Shown piece after piece: positions 42,890 through 50,479 of a DNA stretch of 64,000 nucleotides. Position numbers and translations under genes: made by a program. The DNA lies in assembly GCA_946548065.1 (NCBI GenBank), contig CAMNPM010000006.1:1-64000 (forward strand). Reading direction: 5' to 3'. A model generated the notes under the pieces. The model saw only the letters and a list, made by a program, of their open reading frames with translations, did not search any database and was not told the DNA's origin. Each line of letters starts with the position of its first letter. Position 1 is the stretch's first letter. Origin of the DNA: an uncultured Prevotella sp. (GTDB taxonomy: Bacteria; Bacteroidota; Bacteroidia; Bacteroidales; Bacteroidaceae).

Positions 42890-43870
42890 TCAGAGGGTTT
42901 GGGCGAGACGCCGGCAGAAGGTTTCGTGGCGGTGGTTGACATACAGGCAGAGCAGCCCCATGCCAACAATCTCCCACACGAAGTAAAGGGCCGGCACGTC
43001 GAGCAGACAGAAGAGGAAGAGCCAGAACGAACGGAAGTTGAAGGTGAGCAGTCCGTTCCACCAGATGACGGGACGCGACTGACGGAGGAAGGCCTGGCGC
43101 ACCGCATCAGGGATGTTGTCCAAGCTGCCGTACTTCTCGCGCAGACGAGCCAGGAGATGCTGGAACTGCGGGGTCGACTTTTCCTGGTTCTTAGTATAAT
43201 CAATGTATGACTTCTGGAAAGCGCGCTCCCACCAGGGGGTCTGGCTGTCCATCTGGTCGTAGATTTCCTGCTGGCGCTGCGAGCTGTCGAGCTCGCTGCC
43301 TTTGTCACCTTTCAAGAAGAAGAGGTGAACCTGTATGTAATAGTCGGCCAGACGCTGCTGACCAGAGATGCCCGTAAAACCAGAGATGACGGCCAGGACA
43401 TAGACCACCAGGGTGGCGATGATGACATTCTGCGCGGTATCTGCAATGCCCAGCCAACCGAACTCGATGCTGTGGTGCAGGTAGAAGCGATATGTCATAC
43501 CGGTATAGATAGGAACAAACCACACAAAGCCTGCCGCTCCGTCGAGGATGCGCCCCAGACGGCTTTTCTTTCCCGTCATGCGTGCCAGCTGTCCGTCGGT
43601 ACAGTCAAGGATGTCGGCCACCATCAGCATAAAGACAGCCACGAGGTTCATGCCCAGTCCCCACCAGCCGGAGTAATAGTAGCTGCTGGTAGCGAAAAAG
43701 ACGGTAGCAGCAGCCCCGATAATCATCGACCAGATGGTGACGGTGTTGGGATGTATGTCGAACTTGGCAAAGACCAGGGCGCAATAGTAGCAGAAGGGCC
43801 GTATGACATGCAGGTCGAGCCAGTCTTCAGTCTCCGACGACTTCAGGGATGCTTTAAAATTCTGATCCAT
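42890..43870 (-). CDS. CDP-alcohol phosphatidyltransferase family protein
   Basis: 326 residues with six or so membrane helices. The family motif D-x2-DG-x2-AR-x8-G-x3-D-x3-D reads D89 CT D92 G93 QL A96 R97 ... G106 ... D110, but the final Asp position is Gly114, so the usual catalytic-base residue is missing or displaced. The enzyme class transfers a phospho-alcohol from a CDP carrier to form a lipid; the alcohol is unknown. It sits between the flippase-like gene and the nucleotidyltransferase that would supply the activated headgroup. Confidence 0.85.
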   Translation of the reverse strand: MDQNFKASLKSSETEDWLDLHVIRPFCYYCALVFAKFDIHPNTVTIWSMIIGAAATVFFATSSYYYSGWWGLGMNLVAVFMLMVADILDCTDGQLARMTGKKSRLGRILDGAAGFVWFVPIYTGMTYRFYLHHSIEFGWLGIADTAQNVIIATLVVYVLAVISGFTGISGQQRLADYYIQVHLFFLKGDKGSELDSSQRQQEIYDQMDSQTPWWERAFQKSYIDYTKNQEKSTPQFQHLLARLREKYGSLDNIPDAVRQAFLRQSRPVIWWNGLLTFNFRSFWLFLFCLLDVPALYFVWEIVGMGLLCLYVNHRHETFCRRLAQTL

Positions 43871-43905
43871 TCCTTATTTATCGCTCTTCGCTTTTAATTT
43901 TTAAT

Positions 43906-44682
43906 TTAAACCAGTTCCTTGGGCATCAGCTGCTGGGCGCGCTCGAAGTCCTCAGGCGTGTCGAGCTCGTAGGAGAAATAGTCGGTGGTGTCGACCACGC
44001 GGAAGGTATGTCCCTGAGGGATCAGACGCTCGAAGGCCCGCTCGTAGAACACATCGACAAGTCCCTCGCGCTCTATCATCTGCTGCAGCTCGTGATAGAG
44101 GGCTTCGCTATAGGTGGCGGTCATCCGCTCGATACCTACCGACTCACCTATGGCCTGCTGGATGCTGCATACCTTGCTGATTTCCGTGATGCGCCCCTCG
44201 GCATCGACAATCACCTTGATCTCCTCCTCGCCGCACTCGTGGCGGTTGAGGGCCAGTGCCGACTCTGGCTGTTGGGCTATACGCACCACAGCGGCTGGGT
44301 CGCAGAGGATATCGCTGTCCATCAGCAGGAAGTCTTTGCCGCGCACTACCTCCATCGCCATCCACAGGGAGAAGATGTTGTTGTTGTGCTCATAGTCAGC
44401 ATTATGGAGAAAGGTGAAGTGAGGGACTGGTTGTCCTTGGGAGGGTAGTTCTCCTGAGGGGCCTTGTGAACATAGTTCTCCTAAGTTTCCTAAGAAATTG
44501 CGTATCTGGTCGGCACAATAGCCGGTCACCACGACAAAGTCCGTGATGCCTGCCTGCTGCATGGCCCGGACGGTACGTTCCAACAGGGTTCGCCCACCTA
44601 CCTCTAGCAGACACTTGGGCTTATGGTCGGTCAGCGGGCGCAGGCGCTTGGCCATACCGGCAGCTAAGATGACTCCTATCAT
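43906..44682 (-). CDS. sugar-/alcohol-phosphate nucleotidyltransferase
   Basis: 258 residues of the NTP_transferase fold. The nucleotide-binding signature is GVILAAGMAKRLRPLT followed by KPKCLLEVGGRTLLERT; the metal-binding Asp is in FLLMDSDILCD. It resembles cytidylyltransferases that activate phospho-alcohols (phosphocholine or inositol-phosphate type) more than glucose-1-phosphate enzymes, which fits the CDP-alcohol transferase next to it. After residue ~68 a nine-residue repeat (GELCSQGPS/GELPSQGQP) is encoded by two imperfect 27-bp units (about 44434-44490). Confidence 0.85.
   Translation of the reverse strand: MIGVILAAGMAKRLRPLTDHKPKCLLEVGGRTLLERTVRAMQQAGITDFVVVTGYCADQIRNFLGNLGELCSQGPSGELPSQGQPVPHFTFLHNADYEHNNNIFSLWMAMEVVRGKDFLLMDSDILCDPAAVVRIAQQPESALALNRHECGEEEIKVIVDAEGRITEISKVCSIQQAIGESVGIERMTATYSEALYHELQQMIEREGLVDVFYERAFERLIPQGHTFRVVDTTDYFSYELDTPEDFERAQQLMPKELV
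44434..44490 (-). repeat. two 27-bp repeats inside the nucleotidyltransferase gene
   Basis: On the coding strand GGAGAACTATGTTCACAAGG and GGAGAACTACCCTCCCAAGG start 27 nt apart. They add two nine-residue copies in frame. Confidence 0.65.
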
Positions 44683-44697
44683 ACTTTAGTTGAGGGG

Positions 44698-45765
44698 TTA
44701 ATGTTGGGCATTGTACACCTTTAATATCGTGTCGACCACGGTCTGAGTCTGCTCCTTACGGCCCAGGGTAATGCGCAGGCAAGACTCCAGACCCTTGTCG
44801 GCCATGAACTTGATCTTGTAGTCCTGAATCTTCAGGGCTTCCATCAGCTGGTCCTTGATCTCAACGGGATACTTGATGAGGATGAAGTTAGCCACCGACT
44901 TGTAGACTTTGAAACCGGGAAGATCACCCAGTGCTTTCTTGTACAACTGGCGCCCCCACTCCATGTCATCAGCCACCTTACGGTAGTGCTCATCACTATC
45001 AAGGGCAGCCAGGGCCACAGCCTCAGAGAAGCGGTTGTAACCCAGATACTTGTTGACATAGCTCTCGAACTGCTCGTGGCCCTTGCCAATGAAGCCGAAG
45101 CCTACGCGCAGGCCGGGGAGTCCGTAGAACTTGGACAGTGTGCGCGAGATGATCAGGTTGCTGTATTTGTTGACCAGCGGGGCAATATACGCTGTATCGG
45201 TAGAGATAAAGCTGGCATAAGCCTCGTCGATAAGCACCATCGTGTCGGAAGGGATATTCTCCATGATACGGCCAATCTCCTCAGGAGTCAGTCCGTTGCC
45301 GGTAGGGTTGTTGGGCGATGCCAGCAACAGCATACGGGGATGTACGCGATTGGTAAACTCGATGACTTCGTCAATATCGTAGGCGAAGGTGTCGTCCTTC
45401 TCGTGCAGGGGATACATCTCAAAAGTACCGCCACACTCTGCAGCCACGCGGTTGTAGTACCACCAGGAGAACTCAGGAATGAGAATCTTGGTGTTGGGTT
45501 CATCCTGCTGGCTGTTGATGGAGAGGAAATAGTGGATGGCATTCTTCAGCATGTCCTCGCCACCGTAGGTCAGCAGCACCTGCTCCTCAGGCACGTTGTA
45601 GATCTCACTCAGACGGACACTGATGACACTCTTCTTGCCCTGGTCGTAGATGCGGGTATAGAAGCACAATGTCTTGGGATCGAAATTCTTTATGGCGTCA
45701 ACAACCTTCTGGCTTGGCTCGAAATTAAACTCGTTTCTGTCGAGATAATTCATTTGTTTTTCCAT
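44698..45765 (-). CDS. HisC-like class I/II aminotransferase
   Basis: 355 residues of PLP fold type I. LLASPNNPTGNGL, DEAYASF and the PLP lysine in ISRTLSKFYGLPGLRVGFG are all present. It resembles histidinol-phosphate aminotransferase, but no other his gene is near. As the first gene of a run with a nucleotidyltransferase, CDP-alcohol transferase and flippase, it may make an amino-alcohol or amino-acid-phosphate precursor for a lipid headgroup (inference). A CobD-like decarboxylase is an alternative. The promoter box TACCTTTGC lies upstream at about 45798-45806. Confidence 0.82.
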   Translation of the reverse strand: MEKQMNYLDRNEFNFEPSQKVVDAIKNFDPKTLCFYTRIYDQGKKSVISVRLSEIYNVPEEQVLLTYGGEDMLKNAIHYFLSINSQQDEPNTKILIPEFSWWYYNRVAAECGGTFEMYPLHEKDDTFAYDIDEVIEFTNRVHPRMLLLASPNNPTGNGLTPEEIGRIMENIPSDTMVLIDEAYASFISTDTAYIAPLVNKYSNLIISRTLSKFYGLPGLRVGFGFIGKGHEQFESYVNKYLGYNRFSEAVALAALDSDEHYRKVADDMEWGRQLYKKALGDLPGFKVYKSVANFILIKYPVEIKDQLMEALKIQDYKIKFMADKGLESCLRITLGRKEQTQTVVDTILKVYNAQH

Positions 45766-45797
45766 TTCTTTATATACCTATTTAATAATTGCGGGTG

Positions 45798-45806
45798 CAA
45801 AGGTAC
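45798..45806 (-). promoter_or_regulatory. promoter -7 box of the aminotransferase-to-rsmA run
   Basis: TACCTTTGC on the minus strand, 32 nt before the start at 45765. Confidence 0.55.
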
Positions 45807-45818
45807 GAATAAGTGAGC

Positions 45819-45846
45819 GAAAAACCAAATTTATTTGGGTTTTTCC
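45819..45846 (-). terminator. hairpin terminator after uridine kinase
   Basis: On the minus strand AAAAACCCAAAT pairs with ATTTGGTTTTT, ending in a T run. The stem is symmetrical and could act both ways. Confidence 0.6.
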
Positions 45847-45871
45847 GAACGGAAGGACCTTGACCAAAGGC

Positions 45872-45907
45872 CGAGGGCATTGTCACACGTTGGTGACAAT
45901 GCCCTCG
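45872..45907. other. perfect 15-bp inverted repeat across the udk stop codon
   Basis: CGAGGGCATTGTCAC and its exact complement flank a 6-nt loop. One arm and the loop encode the last residues of uridine kinase and the other begins at its stop. No T run follows directly; a second hairpin lies 26 nt further on. Confidence 0.85.
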
Positions 45908-46497
45908 ATATAGGTTTTGAGGATGTGGATACCCGTTTTGTTTTCATGCCCCCAAGGGATGATCAGGTCGGCAAACTTCTTGGTGGGTTCGATGAACTGT
46001 TCATGCATGGGCTTGAGCACCTTCTCGTAGCGGTCGAGCACCATATCGACGGTACGTCCACGCTCCACCACATCGCGCCTGATATTGCGGATGAGCCGGG
46101 TATCGGCATCAGTATCGACGAATATCTTCAGGTCCATCATGTCGCGCAGCTTCTTATAGTGCAGCGTCATGATACCCTCCAGGATGATGACGGGCTTGGG
46201 TTCTACGTGCACCGTCTCCGGCAGGCGGTTGGAGAGCACGTACGAATAGGTGGGCTGTTCGATGGCCTGCCCGTTTTTCAGCATCTTGATCTGTTCCGTC
46301 AGCAGCTTCCAGTCGAAGGCATCGGGATGGTCGAAGTTGATGGCCTTGCGCTCCTCATCGGTCATTCCTGTGGTGTCATTGTAGTAGGAGTCAAGAGGAA
46401 CGATGGCCGCACAATGATGGGGCAGCACCTTGGTGATTTGCTTGACGACGGTAGTCTTTCCAGAACCAGTACCGCCTGCGATTCCTATGATGGTCAT
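45883..46497 (-). CDS. udk: uridine kinase
   Basis: Phosphorylates uridine and cytidine (pyrimidine salvage). 204 residues: P-loop GIAGGTGSGKTTVVKQI, DSYYNDT, INFDHPDAFDW, and EGIMTLHYKKLRDMMDLKIFVDTDADTRLIRNIRRDV. It is preceded by a 177-bp gap filled with an 8-bp repeat after the EEP-family gene on the same strand. A perfect hairpin straddles its stop codon. The last residues (GIVTNV) are encoded inside that hairpin. Confidence 0.96.
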   Translation of the reverse strand: MTIIGIAGGTGSGKTTVVKQITKVLPHHCAAIVPLDSYYNDTTGMTDEERKAINFDHPDAFDWKLLTEQIKMLKNGQAIEQPTYSYVLSNRLPETVHVEPKPVIILEGIMTLHYKKLRDMMDLKIFVDTDADTRLIRNIRRDVVERGRTVDMVLDRYEKVLKPMHEQFIEPTKKFADLIIPWGHENKTGIHILKTYIEGIVTNV

Positions 46498-46534
46498 AAT
46501 TTGATTTTCGATGATTCGATGTTTTTTGTTTTTT

Positions 46535-46670
46535 TTCGATATTTCGAGGCTTCGAGGCTTCGATACTTCGATGTTTCGATGTTTCGATACTTCGAGATTT
46601 CGAAGAATCGAGGGTTCGAGGGTTCGAGGGATCGAGGTTTCGAAGGTTCGAGGTTTCGAAGGATCGGAGG
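46535..46670. repeat. 8-bp tandem repeat (TTCGAnnn), 17 units
   Basis: Units such as TTCGAGGC, TTCGATAC, TTCGATGT, TTCGAAGG and ATCGAGGG follow without gaps, ending just past the stop of the EEP-family gene, in the udk leader. Same family as 38127-38206. Confidence 0.9.
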
Positions 46671-46674
46671 CTTG

Positions 46675-47727
46675 TTATTTTGCTTCCTTAACTAAATAAA
46701 CAAGGGTGGGCAGGTGGTCGCTGTAGCCATCGAGCCATACTCCTCCGGCATGGGTGCGCAGGGTGTTGCCCTTGTATTTGCCTTCCTGCTGGAAGAGATA
46801 GTCGCGGCGGAAGATCTGGGCCTGGAAGAAGGTCAGTCCCTTATACGCTTTCTTGCCCTCCAGGTCGAGGAGGTTGCGCGACAGGATAATCTGGTCGAAC
46901 AGGTTCCACGCGCCATCGTAGGTCAGGGTTCCCGTGCCGCTGTCGTGAATCTTCCAGAACGGATTATAGAGTCCACCCTCTTCCACTTCGCCCATATCGC
47001 GGCGGGCACCCAGTGCAACGGCCATAGAGCGGTCTTTGGGGTCGTCGTTCATATCGCCCATGATGAAGAGCTTCACATTGGGGTCGTCCTTGATCAGCGA
47101 ATCCTTGACGGCACGTATCTGCTCGCCACCCAGTTCGCGGTAATAGCTGGTGGCACCGCGCGAGGGCAGGTGGTTGACCACGATGGTGACATGCTCGCCC
47201 GCCAGCGTACCGCTGACCACGAGGAAGCCACGGGTGGCGCGTCCGCGCTCAATGTCCTGAGGGTCCTTATATATATAAGGTACGAGCTTGACATCGCGAA
47301 CGGTGAACATAGAGGGATTGTAGAGCAGGCCGCAGTCTACGCCGCGCTGGTCGGGCCCCTCGACATGACAGAACTGAAAATTGCGGGCCTTCAGGGGTTC
47401 CTGGTTGCAGAGGTCAGTCAGACAGCGGGCGTTCTCCACCTCAGCCACGCCAATGGCTGCACAGCCGTAGGGCAGCTTGTCGGTGCCCATCTCAGCCAGC
47501 ACACGCGACATGTTGCGCAGCTTGTGCTGATACTTCATGTCCGTCCACTTATTACGACCCTCGGGCAGGTACTCATAGTCGTTATGACCCTCGTCATGCT
47601 CGGTATCAAAAAGGTTCTCTACGTTGTAGAAACCTATGGCATAGGCATTGAGCCTGCGCTCCTGAGCCTGTGTCTGCACCGTTCCAATGAGGAACAGGAC
47701 AGCAAGTGTTGATAATAGTTTTCTCAT
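46675..47727 (-). CDS. secreted endonuclease/exonuclease/phosphatase (EEP) family protein
   Basis: 350 residues with a signal peptide (KLLSTLAVLFLIGTVQTQAQ). The EEP fold residues are visible: GFYNVENLFD, VAEVENAR (metal-binding Glu), the VNHLPSRG active-site His, GDMNDDP, and the final SDHLPTLVYL with the Asp-His pair. Members are Mg-dependent nucleases or lipid/inositol phosphatases; a periplasmic or exported DNase is likely. Start 47727 follows a TAACTTTG box at 47746-47753. It is divergent from a TonB receptor whose operon encodes OB-fold lipoproteins, which supports a nucleic-acid role. Confidence 0.88.
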   Translation of the reverse strand: MRKLLSTLAVLFLIGTVQTQAQERRLNAYAIGFYNVENLFDTEHDEGHNDYEYLPEGRNKWTDMKYQHKLRNMSRVLAEMGTDKLPYGCAAIGVAEVENARCLTDLCNQEPLKARNFQFCHVEGPDQRGVDCGLLYNPSMFTVRDVKLVPYIYKDPQDIERGRATRGFLVVSGTLAGEHVTIVVNHLPSRGATSYYRELGGEQIRAVKDSLIKDDPNVKLFIMGDMNDDPKDRSMAVALGARRDMGEVEEGGLYNPFWKIHDSGTGTLTYDGAWNLFDQIILSRNLLDLEGKKAYKGLTFFQAQIFRRDYLFQQEGKYKGNTLRTHAGGVWLDGYSDHLPTLVYLVKEAK

Positions 47728-47745
47728 AATATTTATAATTTTGCA

Positions 47746-47753
47746 CAAAGTTA
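47746..47753 (-). promoter_or_regulatory. promoter -7 box for the EEP gene
   Basis: TAACTTTG reading leftward, 18 nt before the start. Confidence 0.5.
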
Positions 47754-47796
47754 GCGTTTTTTTTCTAAAAACAAGCATGTTTTCACATTTTTTTTG

Positions 47797-47805
47797 TATC
47801 TTTGC
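47797..47805 (+). promoter_or_regulatory. promoter -7 box for the TonB receptor operon
   Basis: TATCTTTGC. The chosen start at 47841 leaves a leader of about 30 nt. Confidence 0.55.
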
Positions 47806-47840
47806 AGCAATAAATGAATTCATTACTAAAATTAAACCTT

Positions 47841-50462
47841 ATGCAGAAAAAGCTCAAATTAGCCGTGATGGCTTTGTGCATAGCTCCGCAGGCCTTTGCC
47901 CAGACTGACGTTCCCAAGCAGCCTGAAGGCGAGGAGGCCATAACGAGCGAGCAAGCCTTCACCTTCACGGAAGCTCAGCTGGGCGAGGACGACGACATGT
48001 CGCAGAACGTGACCATCATCTCGTCAAACCAGAACATCTACGCCTCGCAGGTGGGATACCTGTTCAGTCCCATGCGCTTCCGCTACCGTGCTTTTAACCA
48101 AAAGTACAACGAAATCTACATCAACGGTGCCCCGATGAACGACATGGAGAGCGGACAGTTCCGCTACTCGCTGGTGGGCGGTCTGAACCAACAGACGCGT
48201 GGTGTGGAGAATGCCCTGCCTTTCGAGGGCAACAACTTCTCTATGGCTGCAATGGGCGGTTCCAACAACTATGACTTCCGCCCCAGCCACATGGCCACAG
48301 GCAGCCGCGTCACCCTGAGCGGAGCCAACAGGAACTACACCCTTCGCGGCATGTTTACCCACAACACCGGTCTGATGCCCAACGGCTGGGCATTCTCAGC
48401 CAACGTCACCTACCGCTGGGCAAACATGGAAACCAGCTACATCAAGGGTACTTTCTACAACTCGCTCTCCTATTTCTTCGGAGCTGAGAAGAAGCTGGGC
48501 GACAACCACTCGCTGAGCATCGTCACCTGGGGCAACCCCACGGAACGTGCCGGACAGGGTGCTGCCACAGAGGAGAGCTACTGGCTGGCCAACAGCAACT
48601 ACTACAACCCCTACTGGGGCTATCAGAACGGCAAGAAGCGCAACTCGCGCGTGGTCAGTGACTTTGCGCCTACGGTGCTGCTGACATGGGACTGGAACAT
48701 CAGCAATCGTACCAAGCTGACGACTGCCCTTACGGGCCGCTACTCGATGTACAAGAGCACCAAGCTCAGCTACAACAACAGCGAGAACCCGCAGCCCGAC
48801 TACTGGAAGAACCTGCCGTCGAGCTACTATGACGTGTGGTATCCAGAAGACGAAGCAGGACGGACACTGGCTGGCTACTATGATTTCTACAGCGCACGTA
48901 CCTATATGATGGGTAGCGACGAGGCCCGCCAGATCAAGTGGGACCAGCTGTACTATGCCAACCAGACCGGCAATGCCACCGGTCGCGATGCAGCCTACTA
49001 CGTCTCTGCCCGCAACAACAACAACCTGAACCTGACGCTGGCTTCGACGCTGAAGACACAGCTGGGCAAGAACACGCTCTGGAACACCGGTATCCAGCTG
49101 GCCACCAACAAAGGCATGCACTACCAGACGATGGAGGACTTGCTGGGTGCCAACAATTTCCACAACATCAACACCTACGCCTTGGGCAACTATCCTTCAA
49201 GTGACCCACGTGTGCAGTACGACCTGAACAACCCCAACGCCCAGGTAAAGGTAGGCGACCGTTTTGCCTACGACTACAACCTGCTGGTGCGCAAGGCTTC
49301 GGCATGGACCTCACTGCAGTATAAGAAAGGTGCGCTGGCAACCTTCGTGGCTGGCCGTATCGGCGGTGTCACCATGCAGCGCGACGGCAAGATGCGCAAT
49401 GGTATTGCCGAGGCACTGGGGCAGACTTCCTATGGTAAGGGCAAGACGGCAAAGTTTCTGGAAGGTGGCGGCAAGGCCGGTCTGACCTACAACCTGGGGG
49501 CAGGCAACACCATCCAGCTGGGCGTGGGCTATGAGGTACGCGCCCCGCAGGCCCAGGCGGCTTTCATCTCGCCTGAGGTTACCAACGACTTCGTACACAA
49601 CCTGAAGAACGAGAAGATATTCAGTGCCGAGGCTGGCTACCAGTTGGAGACCCCCTGGATGAAGGCCAACATCAACGGCTACTACAGCAGTCTGAAGGAC
49701 GTCACCGAGTGGCAGCAGTTCTTCTACGACGACATTGCTTCGTTCTCATACGTCTCCATGACAGACATCAAGAAAGCCTACTACGGTCTGGAGTGGGGTC
49801 TGAACTTCAAGATTACCCCTTCGTTCAGCATCAAGACCCTGGGTACCATCAGCGAAGCCAAGAACACCAACAATGCCAACGTAGTGTACATGAACTCGAC
49901 CGAGGGACAGTACTATGGCGACATAGTATATAATAAGGACATGCGCGAGGGCGGTACCCCGCTGTCGGCCTACAACCTGACCCTGAGCTACCATGCCGGC
50001 GGATGGTTTATTGACGTGATGGGCAACTACTACGACCGCATCTACCTGTACTACTCGCCCAGCTACCGCTACGGAACGACCCTGGACAACCGCCAGAAGT
50101 CGTATGAGAACAGCGGTATCGCAGCCGAACAGGTGTACTCCACCAACGCTGCCGGCGACAAGGTGCTGCTCAACAGCGCCATTGCACAGGAGAAGGGCAA
50201 GGGCGGCTTCATGCTCGACCTGTCTATCGGCAAGAGCATCCGCCTGAAGAAAGGCATGCTCTCCATCAACCTGATGGTGACCAACGTGCTGAACAACCAG
50301 AGAATCGTGACGGGCGGCTACGAACAGAGCCGCAGCAACTACTCGGTGAACTCCTCCACCGGCGAGGTGGGCGGGACACGCACCTATAAGTTCGACCGTA
50401 ACCCCAAGAAGTACTATGCTTACGGTATCAACGGTATGCTGAATATTGGATATAGATTCTAA
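47841..50462 (+). CDS. TonB-dependent outer membrane receptor
   Basis: 873 residues. Signal peptide KKLKLAVMALCIAPQAFAQ, then a plug-like domain (EIYINGAPMNDMESGQFRYSLVGGLN, GSNNYDFRPS) and a long beta barrel rich in aromatic strand ends, closing with GINGMLNIGYRF and a terminal Phe. No N-terminal carboxypeptidase-like domain or SusD partner is present, so it is not a standard glycan SusCD pair. The start at 47841 is preferred over 47814 because it gives a basic signal-peptide start and a normal leader. The next two genes encode OB-fold lipoproteins that probably act with it; the ligand may be nucleic acid or nucleotides (inference). Confidence 0.9.
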   Translation: MQKKLKLAVMALCIAPQAFAQTDVPKQPEGEEAITSEQAFTFTEAQLGEDDDMSQNVTIISSNQNIYASQVGYLFSPMRFRYRAFNQKYNEIYINGAPMNDMESGQFRYSLVGGLNQQTRGVENALPFEGNNFSMAAMGGSNNYDFRPSHMATGSRVTLSGANRNYTLRGMFTHNTGLMPNGWAFSANVTYRWANMETSYIKGTFYNSLSYFFGAEKKLGDNHSLSIVTWGNPTERAGQGAATEESYWLANSNYYNPYWGYQNGKKRNSRVVSDFAPTVLLTWDWNISNRTKLTTALTGRYSMYKSTKLSYNNSENPQPDYWKNLPSSYYDVWYPEDEAGRTLAGYYDFYSARTYMMGSDEARQIKWDQLYYANQTGNATGRDAAYYVSARNNNNLNLTLASTLKTQLGKNTLWNTGIQLATNKGMHYQTMEDLLGANNFHNINTYALGNYPSSDPRVQYDLNNPNAQVKVGDRFAYDYNLLVRKASAWTSLQYKKGALATFVAGRIGGVTMQRDGKMRNGIAEALGQTSYGKGKTAKFLEGGGKAGLTYNLGAGNTIQLGVGYEVRAPQAQAAFISPEVTNDFVHNLKNEKIFSAEAGYQLETPWMKANINGYYSSLKDVTEWQQFFYDDIASFSYVSMTDIKKAYYGLEWGLNFKITPSFSIKTLGTISEAKNTNNANVVYMNSTEGQYYGDIVYNKDMREGGTPLSAYNLTLSYHAGGWFIDVMGNYYDRIYLYYSPSYRYGTTLDNRQKSYENSGIAAEQVYSTNAAGDKVLLNSAIAQEKGKGGFMLDLSIGKSIRLKKGMLSINLMVTNVLNNQRIVTGGYEQSRSNYSVNSSTGEVGGTRTYKFDRNPKKYYAYGINGMLNIGYRF

Positions 50463-50479
50463 CACTAATGCAGACGATT

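Noticed and set aside
45835..46695. Long plus-strand frame of 286 codons over udk and the 8-bp repeat
   Set aside because: It is antisense to a clear uridine kinase and ends in repeat-encoded residues.
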